DNA of 33,853 nt from Nitrospinota bacterium. GTDB taxonomy: Bacteria; Nitrospinota_A; UBA7883; JACRGQ01. Location of the stretch: contig JACRGQ010000073.1 of NCBI GenBank assembly GCA_016217735.1, forward strand, positions 1 through 33,853, in the 5' to 3' direction. Made by a program: the position numbers and the translations under genes. The first letter of the stretch is position 1. Each line of letters opens with the position of its first letter. Below the pieces are notes generated by a model, which did not search any database, was not told where the DNA came from, and worked only from the letters and a program-made list of their open reading frames with translations. Below are positions 1-7,891 of this stretch, piece by piece.

Positions 1-26
1 CCGCTATGCGCTTCTTGAAATCGCAT
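1..26 (-). CDS. 5' end of a divergent gene, truncated by the window edge
   Basis: Reading the minus strand, an ATG at 26-24 follows a near-perfect Shine-Dalgarno sequence (AGGAGGT, complement of about 33-40) at good spacing. The frame stays open to the edge and starts MRFQEAHS. Only eight codons are visible, so the product cannot be named. It is transcribed away from the TetR gene at 305, and a TetR regulator often controls the gene divergent from it, so this may be a target of that regulator. The strong ribosome binding site is the main evidence that the gene is real. Confidence 0.5.
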
Positions 27-90
27 GAGTAACACCTCCTGCCCGAACATCGTCTTTCTCATAAAACGCCTCCATGGACGTTTTATATAA

Positions 91-133
91 CCGGACAGGT
101 AATGTGCTCCTACACCGGACGGTTAATGTGCTC
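91..133. repeat. Two tandem 19-bp direct repeats, candidate operator
   Basis: CCGGACAGGTAATGTGCTC at 91-109 is repeated as CCGGACGGTTAATGTGCTC at 115-133, two mismatches apart and 24 bp start to start. The pair lies between the divergent gene at the left edge and the promoter of the TetR gene. On the minus strand it sits just upstream of an AT-rich TATATAAA stretch that could be a -10 region. Two direct repeats about 2.3 helical turns apart in a divergent control region suggest a regulator site. The binding protein is not known; the neighbouring TetR is the obvious candidate, although TetR proteins more usually bind inverted repeats. Confidence 0.5.
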
Positions 134-155
134 GCAACAACACATAAGTTAGTTA

Positions 156-184
156 TTGAACATATGTCCTGATTTGAATATAAT
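156..184 (+). promoter_or_regulatory. Sigma70-type promoter for the TetR gene
   Basis: TTGAAC at 156-161 and TATAAT at 179-184 are separated by exactly 17 bp, close to the sigma70 consensus. Transcription would begin near 191 and leave a leader of about 110 nt before the TetR start, including the GC-rich stretch around 186-222 that could fold. No other gene starts in between. Confidence 0.7.
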
Positions 185-304
185 GGCGGCAAGCGGAGAG
201 CGCAAGAAACGCCGCCGCCGTTTTGTTCAACATTGGATAAAAGCCGGGATTTGTACGGAAATGCATACTGACGGCATTTCGTCCATTGGAGAAGGAGTCG
301 TGTT

Positions 305-892
305 ATGAAAAAGGGAAACGAGGACCGGAGGGTACAAAAGACCAGGAAACTGCTTCGTGAAGCGCTGACATCGCTTATCCTTGAAAAGGATTACGATTCC
401 ATAATCGTGCAGGAGATAATCGACCGGGCCAATGTGGGGCGTTCCACCTTCTACCTGCACTTCGAGGACAAGGACGACCTTCTTTCAAGCGGCTTCGCGG
501 AATTGGGCGAGAACCTTCAAAAAATGCTGGCGGCCCAGCCGGTTGTCCGGCAAAAGCCGGCGGAGAAGGTGCTGGCTTTCAGCCAGTTCATGTTCGAGCA
601 TGCCCAAAGCCACCGGAATATCTATTTTGCGCTGGGCCTAAAGAAGCGGGCCTTTATCCGGCAGGCGATACAGGATGTTCTTGAACATGTCATTCGGAGC
701 CAGACCAAAGCCGTTTTGGGAAAGACGGATAGCTTGGAGCTCCCCTTCGACCTCTTTGTCCATTTCCTCGCGTCATCTTTCACCTCCACCATGGTCTGGT
801 GGATAGAGCAAAAGAACCCTCTTTCTCCCGAGGAAATCAACAAGATGTTTAGGGCGATGGTCATGCCCAGTGTCGCCGCCAATCTGCGATAA
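305..892 (+). CDS. TetR/AcrR family transcriptional regulator
   Basis: This 195-residue protein has the usual TetR size and layout. Residues about 10-60 form the DNA-binding domain: a basic helix (RRVQKTRKLLREALTSLI), then a helix-turn-helix ending in the hallmark VGRSTFYLHFEDKDDLL. The rest is a variable helical ligand and dimer domain that gives no hint of the ligand; its C-terminal WWIEQKNPLSPEE stretch is common in TetR proteins of this kind. The ATG at 305 follows GAAGGAG at good distance. It probably represses itself and the divergent gene at the left edge; control of the downstream NADH dehydrogenase is possible but 130 bp and a possible terminator lie between. The family call is secure, the target unknown. 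Confidence 0.9.
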   Translation: MKKGNEDRRVQKTRKLLREALTSLILEKDYDSIIVQEIIDRANVGRSTFYLHFEDKDDLLSSGFAELGENLQKMLAAQPVVRQKPAEKVLAFSQFMFEHAQSHRNIYFALGLKKRAFIRQAIQDVLEHVIRSQTKAVLGKTDSLELPFDLFVHFLASSFTSTMVWWIEQKNPLSPEEINKMFRAMVMPSVAANLR

Positions 893-895
893 GCG

Positions 896-927
896 TCCCA
901 GGCGCCAGCTCTTGGGAGGGGTTTTTT
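896..927 (+). terminator. Possible weak intrinsic terminator after the TetR gene
   Basis: A short inverted repeat TCCCA (896-900) / TGGGA (913-917) is followed after a few G residues by a run of six T (922-927). The stem is only five base pairs, so this is a weak candidate. Confidence 0.3.
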
Positions 928-1022
928 CCTTAGAGATAAGGTATTGCTTGACGCCGCCGTTGCATGGAACGGCTCACTTTTGGGTATGTTAGAATCCGCG
1001 GATGCCAAAAAGAAAAAGGCTT

Positions 1023-2297
1023 ATGAAAAAACTCGTAATAATCGGAGCCGGGTTCGGCGGTCTATACACCGCCAAGCAGATGGATCATGAGGATTTTGAA
1101 ATCACCCTCGTGGACAAAACCAACCACCATCTTTTCCAGCCGCTTCTTTACCAAGTGGCCACGGCGGCGCTCTCCTCCGCGGACATTTGCACCCCGATCC
1201 GCAAAATCCTCAGCAAACAGGAAAACACGCTCGTCCTTATGAGCAGGGTCACAAAAATCGACAAGGCAAACCGCGAAATCCACCTGCACAACCACCAACC
1301 GATACCCTACGACATCCTTGTGGTGGCCACCGGAGTTCATCATTTCTACTTTGGACACGACGAATGGGAAAAATTCGCGCCGGGTCTTAAAACCCTCAAC
1401 GATGCCCTCACCATACGGGATAAACTCCTGTTCAACTTCGAGAAGGCCGAATTGTGCGACCGCTATTCCGATGCCCAAAAATATCTTAGTTTCATCATCG
1501 TCGGCGGAGGGCCAACCGGCGTTGAACTGGCCGGAGCGGTGGCGGAGATAGCGAACCATACGTTGGTTGAAAATTTCAAAAAAATCGACCCGGCCAGCAC
1601 CAAGGTGTACTTAATCGAAGCCGCCGCGCGGCTGCTGCCGTCAATGCCGGAAAAATTTAGCGTCAACGCTAAAAAGGATCTTGAACATCTCGGGGTGGAG
1701 GTAATAACCGGGCAAGTGGTAACCGAAATCACCCCTCACGGCGTACAGGTGGGCAACCGGTTCATCAAAGCCACAAACACAATATGGGCCGCGGGGACAG
1801 AGGCATCCACCCTGTTGAAAACATTGGATATCCCCTTGGATAAGGCCGGCAGGGCAATAGTTGAGCCGGATCTAAGCATACCGGCGCACCCGGAAATATT
1901 TGTCATTGGGGATGCGGCCCATTGTAAGGGAAAAGACGGCAATCCGCTCCCCGCTGTGGCTCCCGTGGCCATGCAACAGGCGACATTCGTGGCCCGGCTC
2001 ATTAAAAAGAATTTGGTGGGTAAATGCGACAAACCGTTTTCCTACACCGACTTGGGAACAATGGCCACCATAGGACGCAGCAAGGCGGTGGCTCAAATAG
2101 GCGGTCTGTTTTTTACCGGTTTTTTGGCATGGTGCCTATGGTCCGCGGTACATTTGATGCACATAATCCTTTTCCGCAACCGTATTAAGGTATTGAGCGA
2201 CTGGATACATGGTTATATTACGGGTCACCGCGGGGCGCGGCTTATCCGCAATCCTTCGGAAGAGGATTTCAGGGAAGAATTGAACCAAATCAAGTAG
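1023..2297 (+). CDS. ndh: Type II NADH:quinone oxidoreductase (NDH-2)
   Basis: Single-subunit, non-proton-pumping NADH dehydrogenase that passes electrons from NADH through FAD to membrane quinone. From the ATG at 1023 it is 424 residues. The N-terminal Rossmann motif GAGFGGLYTAK binds FAD, and the second dinucleotide fold GGGPTGVELAGA (about residues 160-171) binds NADH. A third conserved FAD segment, VIGDAAH, lies near residue 300. The C-terminal part (WCLWSAVHLMHIILFRNRIKV, then the 40-residue tail) looks membrane-associated, as in this family. An upstream ATG at 1002 is in frame, but 1023 has AAAAAGG close in front and matches the usual family start MKKLVIIGAGFGG. It ends about 30 bp before the leader of the lipid cluster and may be cotranscribed with it, which would put a quinone reducer in that unit. 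Confidence 0.9.
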   Translation: MKKLVIIGAGFGGLYTAKQMDHEDFEITLVDKTNHHLFQPLLYQVATAALSSADICTPIRKILSKQENTLVLMSRVTKIDKANREIHLHNHQPIPYDILVVATGVHHFYFGHDEWEKFAPGLKTLNDALTIRDKLLFNFEKAELCDRYSDAQKYLSFIIVGGGPTGVELAGAVAEIANHTLVENFKKIDPASTKVYLIEAAARLLPSMPEKFSVNAKKDLEHLGVEVITGQVVTEITPHGVQVGNRFIKATNTIWAAGTEASTLLKTLDIPLDKAGRAIVEPDLSIPAHPEIFVIGDAAHCKGKDGNPLPAVAPVAMQQATFVARLIKKNLVGKCDKPFSYTDLGTMATIGRSKAVAQIGGLFFTGFLAWCLWSAVHLMHIILFRNRIKVLSDWIHGYITGHRGARLIRNPSEEDFREELNQIK

Positions 2298-2326
2298 CTT
2301 GTCCTACAGAGGAGGCGAAAATCGCT

Positions 2327-2368
2327 ATGAACAAACAACCGATTTACAGAGCCAAAAAAGAGGCGTGA
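2327..2368 (+). CDS. Possible 13-codon leader peptide coupled to the radical SAM gene
   Basis: A short frame starts at ATG 2327, preceded by AGAGGAGG at 11-12 nt, and reads MNKQPIYRAKKEA before TGA at 2366-2368. The stop overlaps GTG at 2365-2367, which is in frame with the radical SAM protein and begins its B12-binding domain. The only strong Shine-Dalgarno sequence in this region therefore serves the small frame, and the large gene could be started by ribosomes ending there. Otherwise the large gene starts at TTG 2299 and the short frame is chance. Confidence 0.4.
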   Translation: MNKQPIYRAKKEA

Positions 2369-3810
2369 AAATACTCCTCGTCGCAATGCCGGACGCTTCC
2401 AGCAACTTCCACAGGATGATACGCGTACCGAACCTGGGACTCTGTTCCCTTGCCGCCACAGTGCCGGATCACGATGTGCGGGTGCTCGACCTGGTTCTAA
2501 TCCACCGGGGGATACGCCGCTATCTCCAGAACTATCTTGCCGAGTTCCGTCCCGAGGTGGTCGGCATCAGCAGCATGAGCTTCCAGTACGAAAGCGCCCG
2601 CACGGTGATGGCGATCGTCAGGGCGTTCGATCCTTCCATTAAAATCGTGGCGGGGGGATACCACGCCTCGATGGTTCCGCATGAATTGGAGGGCGATCCG
2701 TTTGATTTCCTTATCAGGGGAGAGGGAGAGATTGCCTTCCCCCGGCTGATCGAAACGCTTGCTTCAAAACCCGCCCCGGGCACCAACCGCGCCACCCGCG
2801 CCACATCGGCCTTTTCCGCCATTCCCGGTTTGTCTTGGCGCGATGGCGAACGGGTGGTGCACAACCCCTCCGGCGAACTGGCCGACGTAGCCACCCTGCC
2901 GCCGCCCAACCGCCGCGCCCGGGCGCTCACCGATTTCACCTACCTGACCAAGAAGATGGACGTTATAGAAACCTCGCGCGGCTGCACGCTGAAGTGCAGC
3001 TTCTGTTCCATCACCAACATGTACGGCCGCAGCTTCCGCCCCTACCCCATCGACCGGGTGATCGCCGACCTCAAGCGGTTGAAGGAAGACGGCGTGAAGA
3101 CGGTGCTCATAGTGGACGACAACATCACCCTCGACGTGCCGCGCCTGATGCGGTTGTGCGACGCCATCGCCGATAACGGCCTCAACAGCATGGAGTATAT
3201 CGTGCAAGCATCGGTGCTCGGCATCTCCAGCAACCCGGAGCTGGCGCCGAAAATGGCGCGGGCGAATTTCTACCTGGTCTTTTTAGGCATCGAGTCGATG
3301 CACAAGAAGAACCTCGCCTTCCTGAAGAAGGGGAATATCAAAGAACGGGCGGATCAGGCGATAGCGCTCCTGCGCGCCAACGGCATCGCCATCCTCGGCG
3401 GCTTCATTATCGGCAACCCGGACGACACCGCCGAGGACGTAAAGGCGGTATTCGATTACGCCAAGACGCTGAAGGTGGATCTGGCGGCGGTGCAATGCCT
3501 CACCCCATACCCCAACACCGAACTGCGGCGCGACCTGCTTGCGATGGGGCTGGTGACCAACGCAAACGACCTGCGCCGCTACAACGGCTTCATCTGCAAT
3601 GTCAGGACGCGCCACCTCTCCAGCAAGCGGCTCAACCGGCTGATGAACTGGGAGAACATGAAGATGTTTTTCAGCCCCGCATGGTTCAAGGACAACAACT
3701 TCGTCAAGCGGCGCGAGAAGGGGGCGCTGAAGGTGATGGTCAACAATCTCGAATATATCCGCGCCTGGTTCACCGGCGGCCAATTCGCCTCGCGCCACAG
3801 TTTTGACTGA
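2365..3810 (+). CDS. B12-binding-domain radical SAM enzyme (BchE/HpnP-like class)
   Basis: From GTG 2365 the product is 481 residues. Residues about 1-140 form a cobalamin-binding-like Rossmann domain (KILLVAMPDASSN, then VVGISSMSF, AGGYHASMVP and RGEGEIAFPRLIE). A radical SAM barrel follows, with the 4Fe-4S motif C207-TLK-C211-SF-C214 inside ETSRGCTLKCSFCS. The C-terminal 100 residues resemble the tails of hopanoid- and chlorophyll-type B12 radical SAM proteins. Members of this class methylate unactivated carbons, cyclise or oxidise lipid and porphyrin substrates anaerobically; the substrate here is unknown. The longer frame from TTG 2299 adds 22 unremarkable residues without a good ribosome site. 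It opens the lipid-type cluster and lies 22 bp before the exporter gene. Confidence 0.85.
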   Translation: MKILLVAMPDASSNFHRMIRVPNLGLCSLAATVPDHDVRVLDLVLIHRGIRRYLQNYLAEFRPEVVGISSMSFQYESARTVMAIVRAFDPSIKIVAGGYHASMVPHELEGDPFDFLIRGEGEIAFPRLIETLASKPAPGTNRATRATSAFSAIPGLSWRDGERVVHNPSGELADVATLPPPNRRARALTDFTYLTKKMDVIETSRGCTLKCSFCSITNMYGRSFRPYPIDRVIADLKRLKEDGVKTVLIVDDNITLDVPRLMRLCDAIADNGLNSMEYIVQASVLGISSNPELAPKMARANFYLVFLGIESMHKKNLAFLKKGNIKERADQAIALLRANGIAILGGFIIGNPDDTAEDVKAVFDYAKTLKVDLAAVQCLTPYPNTELRRDLLAMGLVTNANDLRRYNGFICNVRTRHLSSKRLNRLMNWENMKMFFSPAWFKDNNFVKRREKGALKVMVNNLEYIRAWFTGGQFASRHSFD

Positions 3811-3832
3811 CGTGAAAGGGAGGGAAGGCGGT

Positions 3833-6052
3833 ATGACACGGGTGTTCGGCATGGTGCTCCGCAGGCCGCTGGCGGCGCTGGGGGTGGCGCTGCTGCTGGC
3901 CAGCCCCGCCGCGTGGCTCGCCACGCGCCTGAAGATCGATAGCTCCACCGAGATGTTCTTTGCCGAAAACGACCCTGACCGCGCCGCCTACCAGCGCTTC
4001 GTGGATCAGTTTGGCAGCGACGAACTGATGTTCGTGATGGTCGACACCGGCGGCAACAACGAGGCGCTCCCCGCCGCCGACGCGCTGGCCAGCGGTCTGG
4101 CCGCCATCAAAGGGGTTTCCGGCCTCTTCAACCCGGTCGACAAATACCGCACGATGGTTCCCGCCGCGCCGGACGGCGGGCCGGATTACGCCGCCATCCG
4201 GCCAAAGGCGGAAGCGAACCCGTATGAACGGGATGCCCCGCTCCTTTCGTTCGACAAGCACTACCTGATCTTCGTGCTGAAGGTGGCCGGAGCCGCCCCC
4301 GGCGAGCGGGGGGAGATATTCACGCTGGCGCAACGGCTGCTGGCGCAAAAGGGGTTTGGCCCGGAGCGGGTAACCATCGCCGGCCAGCCGGTGCTGAACC
4401 ACTACCTGGGGGAGACGCCGAAAGAGGTCGTCAAGATATTCTTCCCGATCCTGCTTGTTATCACCGCCGGGCTGCTCTACTTTCTCTTCCGCGACTGGAG
4501 ATTAATATTGGCGCCGCTGCTGCTCATCGTCTTCGTCGAGGTTTTTGTCTTTGGCATGGCCGGCCTCTTCGGCGAGCCGCTCAACATCATAACCGCCATC
4601 GTGCCGGTGCTCCTCTTCATCGTCACTCTCGCGGCATCCATCCACATTCTTGAGCAGTTCGCCGCCACTTGGCACGGGGGGGTGGAGGCACAAGACGCCT
4701 TGCTGGAAACGTTGCGCGACAAGCTCTGGCCGAGCGCCTTCGCCCTGGCGACCACCGCCACGGGGTTTGGTTCGCTGGCATGGAGCAACATCGCGCCGAT
4801 AAAACACCTGGGCCTTTATATGGCGTACGGCTGCGGCGTGGCGTTCGCGGCGCTTTTTGGGCTCTTCCCCGCCATCGTGATTTTGCTGGCGAAAAAGCGG
4901 CATGAAACCTCCCCGCTCGACCTTTCCCCCTTTTACCACCGGATCATCGGCTTCGCCCGCGCTTGGGCATGGCCGCTGATACTGCTGGCGATCCTGCCGG
5001 TGGCCTACACGGCATGGCGGCTGCCGGGAATAGAGTTTCAAACCAATGGACTGCTCTACTTCGACGAAAAAAGCTATATCCGCTCCGCCACCCGGCATTT
5101 CGAGGAGATGGGGCTGGGAATGACCAGCCTGGAAATCGTGCTGGAGGGAAAGCCGGGCGACTTCGCCGACCCGCAACGGCTGGCGCAGCTTGACGCCCTG
5201 ACCCGCGAACTGCGCGCCATCCCGGGGGTGCAAAGCGCCTATTCCCCTTCGTCGCTGCTGCGCGAGATCCACGGAATTTTTTCGGGCGACTACGCCCTTC
5301 CCCCCGGCTACATCATCGACCAGATATTTCAAACGGCCGCGGCCGCTTACCCCGGCACGCTCAACGCCTATACCGACCGCATGCACTCCCGCGCCAGAAT
5401 CAGCGTGGGGATGAAAACGATAGGGCTGGCCGAGTACCGCGCGATACGGGCGCAAGCCGGCGCCGCGCTGGCGAAAAGCCCGCTCCCCGGCGCGGCCAAG
5501 GCGGCCATCACCGGCCAGTTCCCGCTGATACTGAACGTGCAGCGCGACCTGATGGACACGCTCACCTCCAGCTTTCTTTCCAGCTTCCTCACCATCCTTG
5601 CCTGCTTTGTGCTGCTGCTGCGGAGCATTAAACTGGCGCTGCTGGCGATGATACCGAACGTGATACCGGTCTTTATCATCGTCTCGTTCATGTTTTTAAC
5701 CGGCACCAAGTTCGACATCGGCAACATCATGATCGCCAGCGTGGTGCTGGGAATCGCGGTGGACGACACGGCCCACTTCCTGTACCAGATAAAAACGCAC
5801 CGCCACAAGGAGGATTTGACGGAAATACTCTGGGAGGCGTTCGACGGCACGGGGGCCGCCATCTTCTACACCTCGGTCATACTCACGGCGGGGTTCGCCG
5901 TGTTCGCCTTTTCAGGCTTCCTCCCCACCCGGCACTTCGGCATCCTGGCGGCGCTGGCCATCGCTTTCGCCCTGCTGTGCGACCTGTTAATATTGCCTGC
6001 CGTGATGTTCGTAACGGAATTCCGCCCGGAATCGAAAGGAAAACGGCCATGA
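3833..6052 (+). CDS. RND superfamily exporter, MMPL/HpnN-like
   Basis: A 739-residue inner-membrane transporter with the duplicated RND plan: one N-terminal membrane helix (about residues 9-27), a periplasmic loop of some 180 residues, five helices, a second anchor helix near residue 380, a second periplasmic loop and five more helices. The second half contains GIAVDDTAHFLYQ, the paired acidic residues expected for proton coupling. MMPL/HpnN-type proteins move hydrophobic lipids such as hopanoids or mycolates to the outer envelope. The ATG at 3833 is preferred over the in-frame TTG at 3803 because it follows GGGAGGGAAGG. The gene overlaps the next (YceI) by four bases (ATGA), so the two are translationally coupled, which points to a lipid cargo shared with YceI. 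Confidence 0.88.
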   Translation: MTRVFGMVLRRPLAALGVALLLASPAAWLATRLKIDSSTEMFFAENDPDRAAYQRFVDQFGSDELMFVMVDTGGNNEALPAADALASGLAAIKGVSGLFNPVDKYRTMVPAAPDGGPDYAAIRPKAEANPYERDAPLLSFDKHYLIFVLKVAGAAPGERGEIFTLAQRLLAQKGFGPERVTIAGQPVLNHYLGETPKEVVKIFFPILLVITAGLLYFLFRDWRLILAPLLLIVFVEVFVFGMAGLFGEPLNIITAIVPVLLFIVTLAASIHILEQFAATWHGGVEAQDALLETLRDKLWPSAFALATTATGFGSLAWSNIAPIKHLGLYMAYGCGVAFAALFGLFPAIVILLAKKRHETSPLDLSPFYHRIIGFARAWAWPLILLAILPVAYTAWRLPGIEFQTNGLLYFDEKSYIRSATRHFEEMGLGMTSLEIVLEGKPGDFADPQRLAQLDALTRELRAIPGVQSAYSPSSLLREIHGIFSGDYALPPGYIIDQIFQTAAAAYPGTLNAYTDRMHSRARISVGMKTIGLAEYRAIRAQAGAALAKSPLPGAAKAAITGQFPLILNVQRDLMDTLTSSFLSSFLTILACFVLLLRSIKLALLAMIPNVIPVFIIVSFMFLTGTKFDIGNIMIASVVLGIAVDDTAHFLYQIKTHRHKEDLTEILWEAFDGTGAAIFYTSVILTAGFAVFAFSGFLPTRHFGILAALAIAFALLCDLLILPAVMFVTEFRPESKGKRP

Positions 6053-6672
6053 ACATGTATACACCGCTCCGCCCGCTCCTGTACGCCGCATTCGTCGCGG
6101 CGGCCCCAATCGCGGCCGCCGCCGGCGAATACACCCTCACCCCGGCCGACGGCGCCATTGGCTTTGAACTCGGCTCCACCCTGCATATGGTGCATGGCAA
6201 CGCAAAACAGTTCACCGTAACGGTGAACATCCCGGACGCCGGAATGCCGGGGGAGGCGGCGGCGCTGGTAACGATTCCAGCCAAAGGTCTCGACACGGAT
6301 AACGGCCGCCGCGACGAAAAAATGCGCAACGAATGCCTGGAAGCGGAGAAGTATCCCAACATCACCTTCGAGACAACCGGCATGGAAAACCTGCCTCCGT
6401 TGCCGTTCAACGGGGAAAGCTTTTCCGCCCTCGTCAAGGGAAAGTTGACCATCCACGGCGTAACGCGTGAAACCGCCATACCGGTGACGGTGAAACGGAC
6501 GGATAAAGGGGCGCTGATCGCCGGGTCGGTTCCGGTGGCGTTCATAAAGGATTACAACATCGTTGATCCGTCGATATTTGTGTTCCGCGTGGAGAAGGAG
6601 GCGAAAGTGATATTCAGCCTCGCGCTCCCCGCGCCGCTTTTCAAGGCGGCCCACGCGGCGGCAAAGCAATAG
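6049..6672 (+). CDS. Periplasmic YceI-family lipid-binding protein
   Basis: A 207-residue exported protein. Residues 1-24 are a signal peptide (YTPLRPLLYAAFVAAAPIA, cut probably after AAAAG). The mature part is a YceI lipocalin-like barrel: YTLTPADGAIGFELGSTLHMVHGNAKQF at its start, the family LDTDNGRRDEKMRNECLEAEKYPNI segment and GKLTIHGVTRETAIPVTV near residue 145. YceI proteins bind long isoprenoid or amphiphilic lipids, in one solved case a polyprenyl chain. The start overlaps the exporter stop (ATGA) and follows GAAAGGA. A second YceI gene lies at 32618, so the genome has at least two. Its place between an exporter and biosynthetic enzymes suggests it carries the product or precursor across the periplasm. 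Confidence 0.9.
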   Translation: MNMYTPLRPLLYAAFVAAAPIAAAAGEYTLTPADGAIGFELGSTLHMVHGNAKQFTVTVNIPDAGMPGEAAALVTIPAKGLDTDNGRRDEKMRNECLEAEKYPNITFETTGMENLPPLPFNGESFSALVKGKLTIHGVTRETAIPVTVKRTDKGALIAGSVPVAFIKDYNIVDPSIFVFRVEKEAKVIFSLALPAPLFKAAHAAAKQ

Positions 6673-6682
6673 GGGAACAACC

Positions 6683-7891
6683 GTGAAACTGAGCGTCGCC
6701 TGCAACTTCGACCCCGCATTGATAGGTGCGCTCAAGGGATTCCCGGTCTACGAGCTTTACGGCAAAACCACCGCCGATATCATCGGCGGGGGGCGGGCCT
6801 CCTTCACCCTTCCGGCCACCGGCAAGCGCCAGTTGGAAAAGTATGTGAAGAAAGTGCACGGTGCTGGAATGGGCTTCAACTACCTCATCAACGCCTCCTG
6901 CCTGGAAAACATGGAGTCGACGCGCGGCGGCCAACGGGCCATTCGTGAACTGCTCGACTGGCTGGCGGTTATCGGCGTCGATGCGGTAACGCTGAATCAC
7001 CCGCTACTGCTGAAGATGGTGAAAAAGGGCTACCCGTTTCAGACCCGCATCGGCGTATTCGCCGCGGTGAACAGCGTGCGGCGGGTGAAATTTTGGGAAA
7101 GCGAGGGGGCCGATTGCATCTGCCTGGAGGACATCGCCGTAAACCGCGACTTCGCGCTGCTCGCCGAAATGCGCCGCGCCGCCGGCTGCGACTTGCAACT
7201 GCTGGTGAACAACCACTGCTTCTACTCCTGCGCCATGTCCGGCACCCACATGAACATGCTGTCACACGCATCGCAGTCCAGGCACAAGAGCAAGGGGTTT
7301 TACATCGACTACTGCATGGTGCGCTGCACCGGCGATAAGCTGGCCGACCCGGTGAACTTCATCCGCGCCAGTTGGATACGGCCGGAGGACCTGGAACACT
7401 ACCGGGCATTGGGTTACGAAAACTTCAAGATCGTGGAACGGATGTCCCCCACCTGGCTGCTGGCGCTGCGGGTGAAGGCATACACGGAGGGCGCATACGG
7501 CGGCAACCTGCTGGATCTGGTGCAACCGTACGGCCACAAGGACGCCGGTATTGGAAATGCAACTAAAGCGGCGCGCTTTTTGCGCTATCTCTTGCGGCCC
7601 TTTGCGGTGAATCCGCTGAAGATGAACAAGCTGCGGAAGATCGGCGCAAAGCAGGGAATGCTGTCATCGCTCGAAGGAACGCCGCCGGTGCTGATAGAAA
7701 ACGCGAAGCTGGGGGGATTCCTTGAGCGTTTCAAGAAGCAGCGTTGCGCCGACATCGACTGCGGCTCCTGCCGCTACTGCCACGCCGTGGCGGAAGAACA
7801 CGTGAAAGTGGATCCCGCGTTCCGGCGGGAAACGCTGGGGCTGTACGCCGATTTGACGGAGGAACTGGAAACCGGAAGGTTCTGGAAATAG
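6683..7891 (+). CDS. U32-family Fe-S protein (UbiU/UbiV-like fold, not a proven peptidase)
   Basis: A 402-residue member of the family called peptidase U32. The N-terminal TIM-barrel region (about residues 1-250) has the family pattern NNHCFYSCAMSGTHMNM, with C179 and C183, followed by YIDYCMVRC with C211 and C215. Four such cysteines bind a 4Fe-4S cluster in UbiU, UbiV and related U32 proteins that hydroxylate substrates without oxygen. Unusually a second cysteine set, C355-x4-C360-x2-C363-x2-C366, lies near the C-terminus and could hold another cluster. GTG at 6683 is the start, 10 bp after the YceI stop and behind AGGGGA; the next gene begins directly after the stop. By analogy it may hydroxylate or otherwise oxidise the polyketide product anaerobically. 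Peptidase activity is not supported by any visible motif. Confidence 0.82.
   Translation: MKLSVACNFDPALIGALKGFPVYELYGKTTADIIGGGRASFTLPATGKRQLEKYVKKVHGAGMGFNYLINASCLENMESTRGGQRAIRELLDWLAVIGVDAVTLNHPLLLKMVKKGYPFQTRIGVFAAVNSVRRVKFWESEGADCICLEDIAVNRDFALLAEMRRAAGCDLQLLVNNHCFYSCAMSGTHMNMLSHASQSRHKSKGFYIDYCMVRCTGDKLADPVNFIRASWIRPEDLEHYRALGYENFKIVERMSPTWLLALRVKAYTEGAYGGNLLDLVQPYGHKDAGIGNATKAARFLRYLLRPFAVNPLKMNKLRKIGAKQGMLSSLEGTPPVLIENAKLGGFLERFKKQRCADIDCGSCRYCHAVAEEHVKVDPAFRRETLGLYADLTEELETGRFWK

Noticed and set aside
2532-2939. Long minus-strand frames opposite the radical SAM and other GC-rich genes
   Set aside because: They are biased low-complexity translations (Arg, Ala, Gly rich) opposite clear genes with full domain matches, as expected for high-GC coding DNA.
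6683-7891. A true U32 collagenase-like peptidase
   Set aside because: Only the Fe-S cysteine pattern and fold of U32 are seen; no protease catalytic group is evident, and well-studied relatives act in hydroxylation of tRNA, rRNA or quinones.
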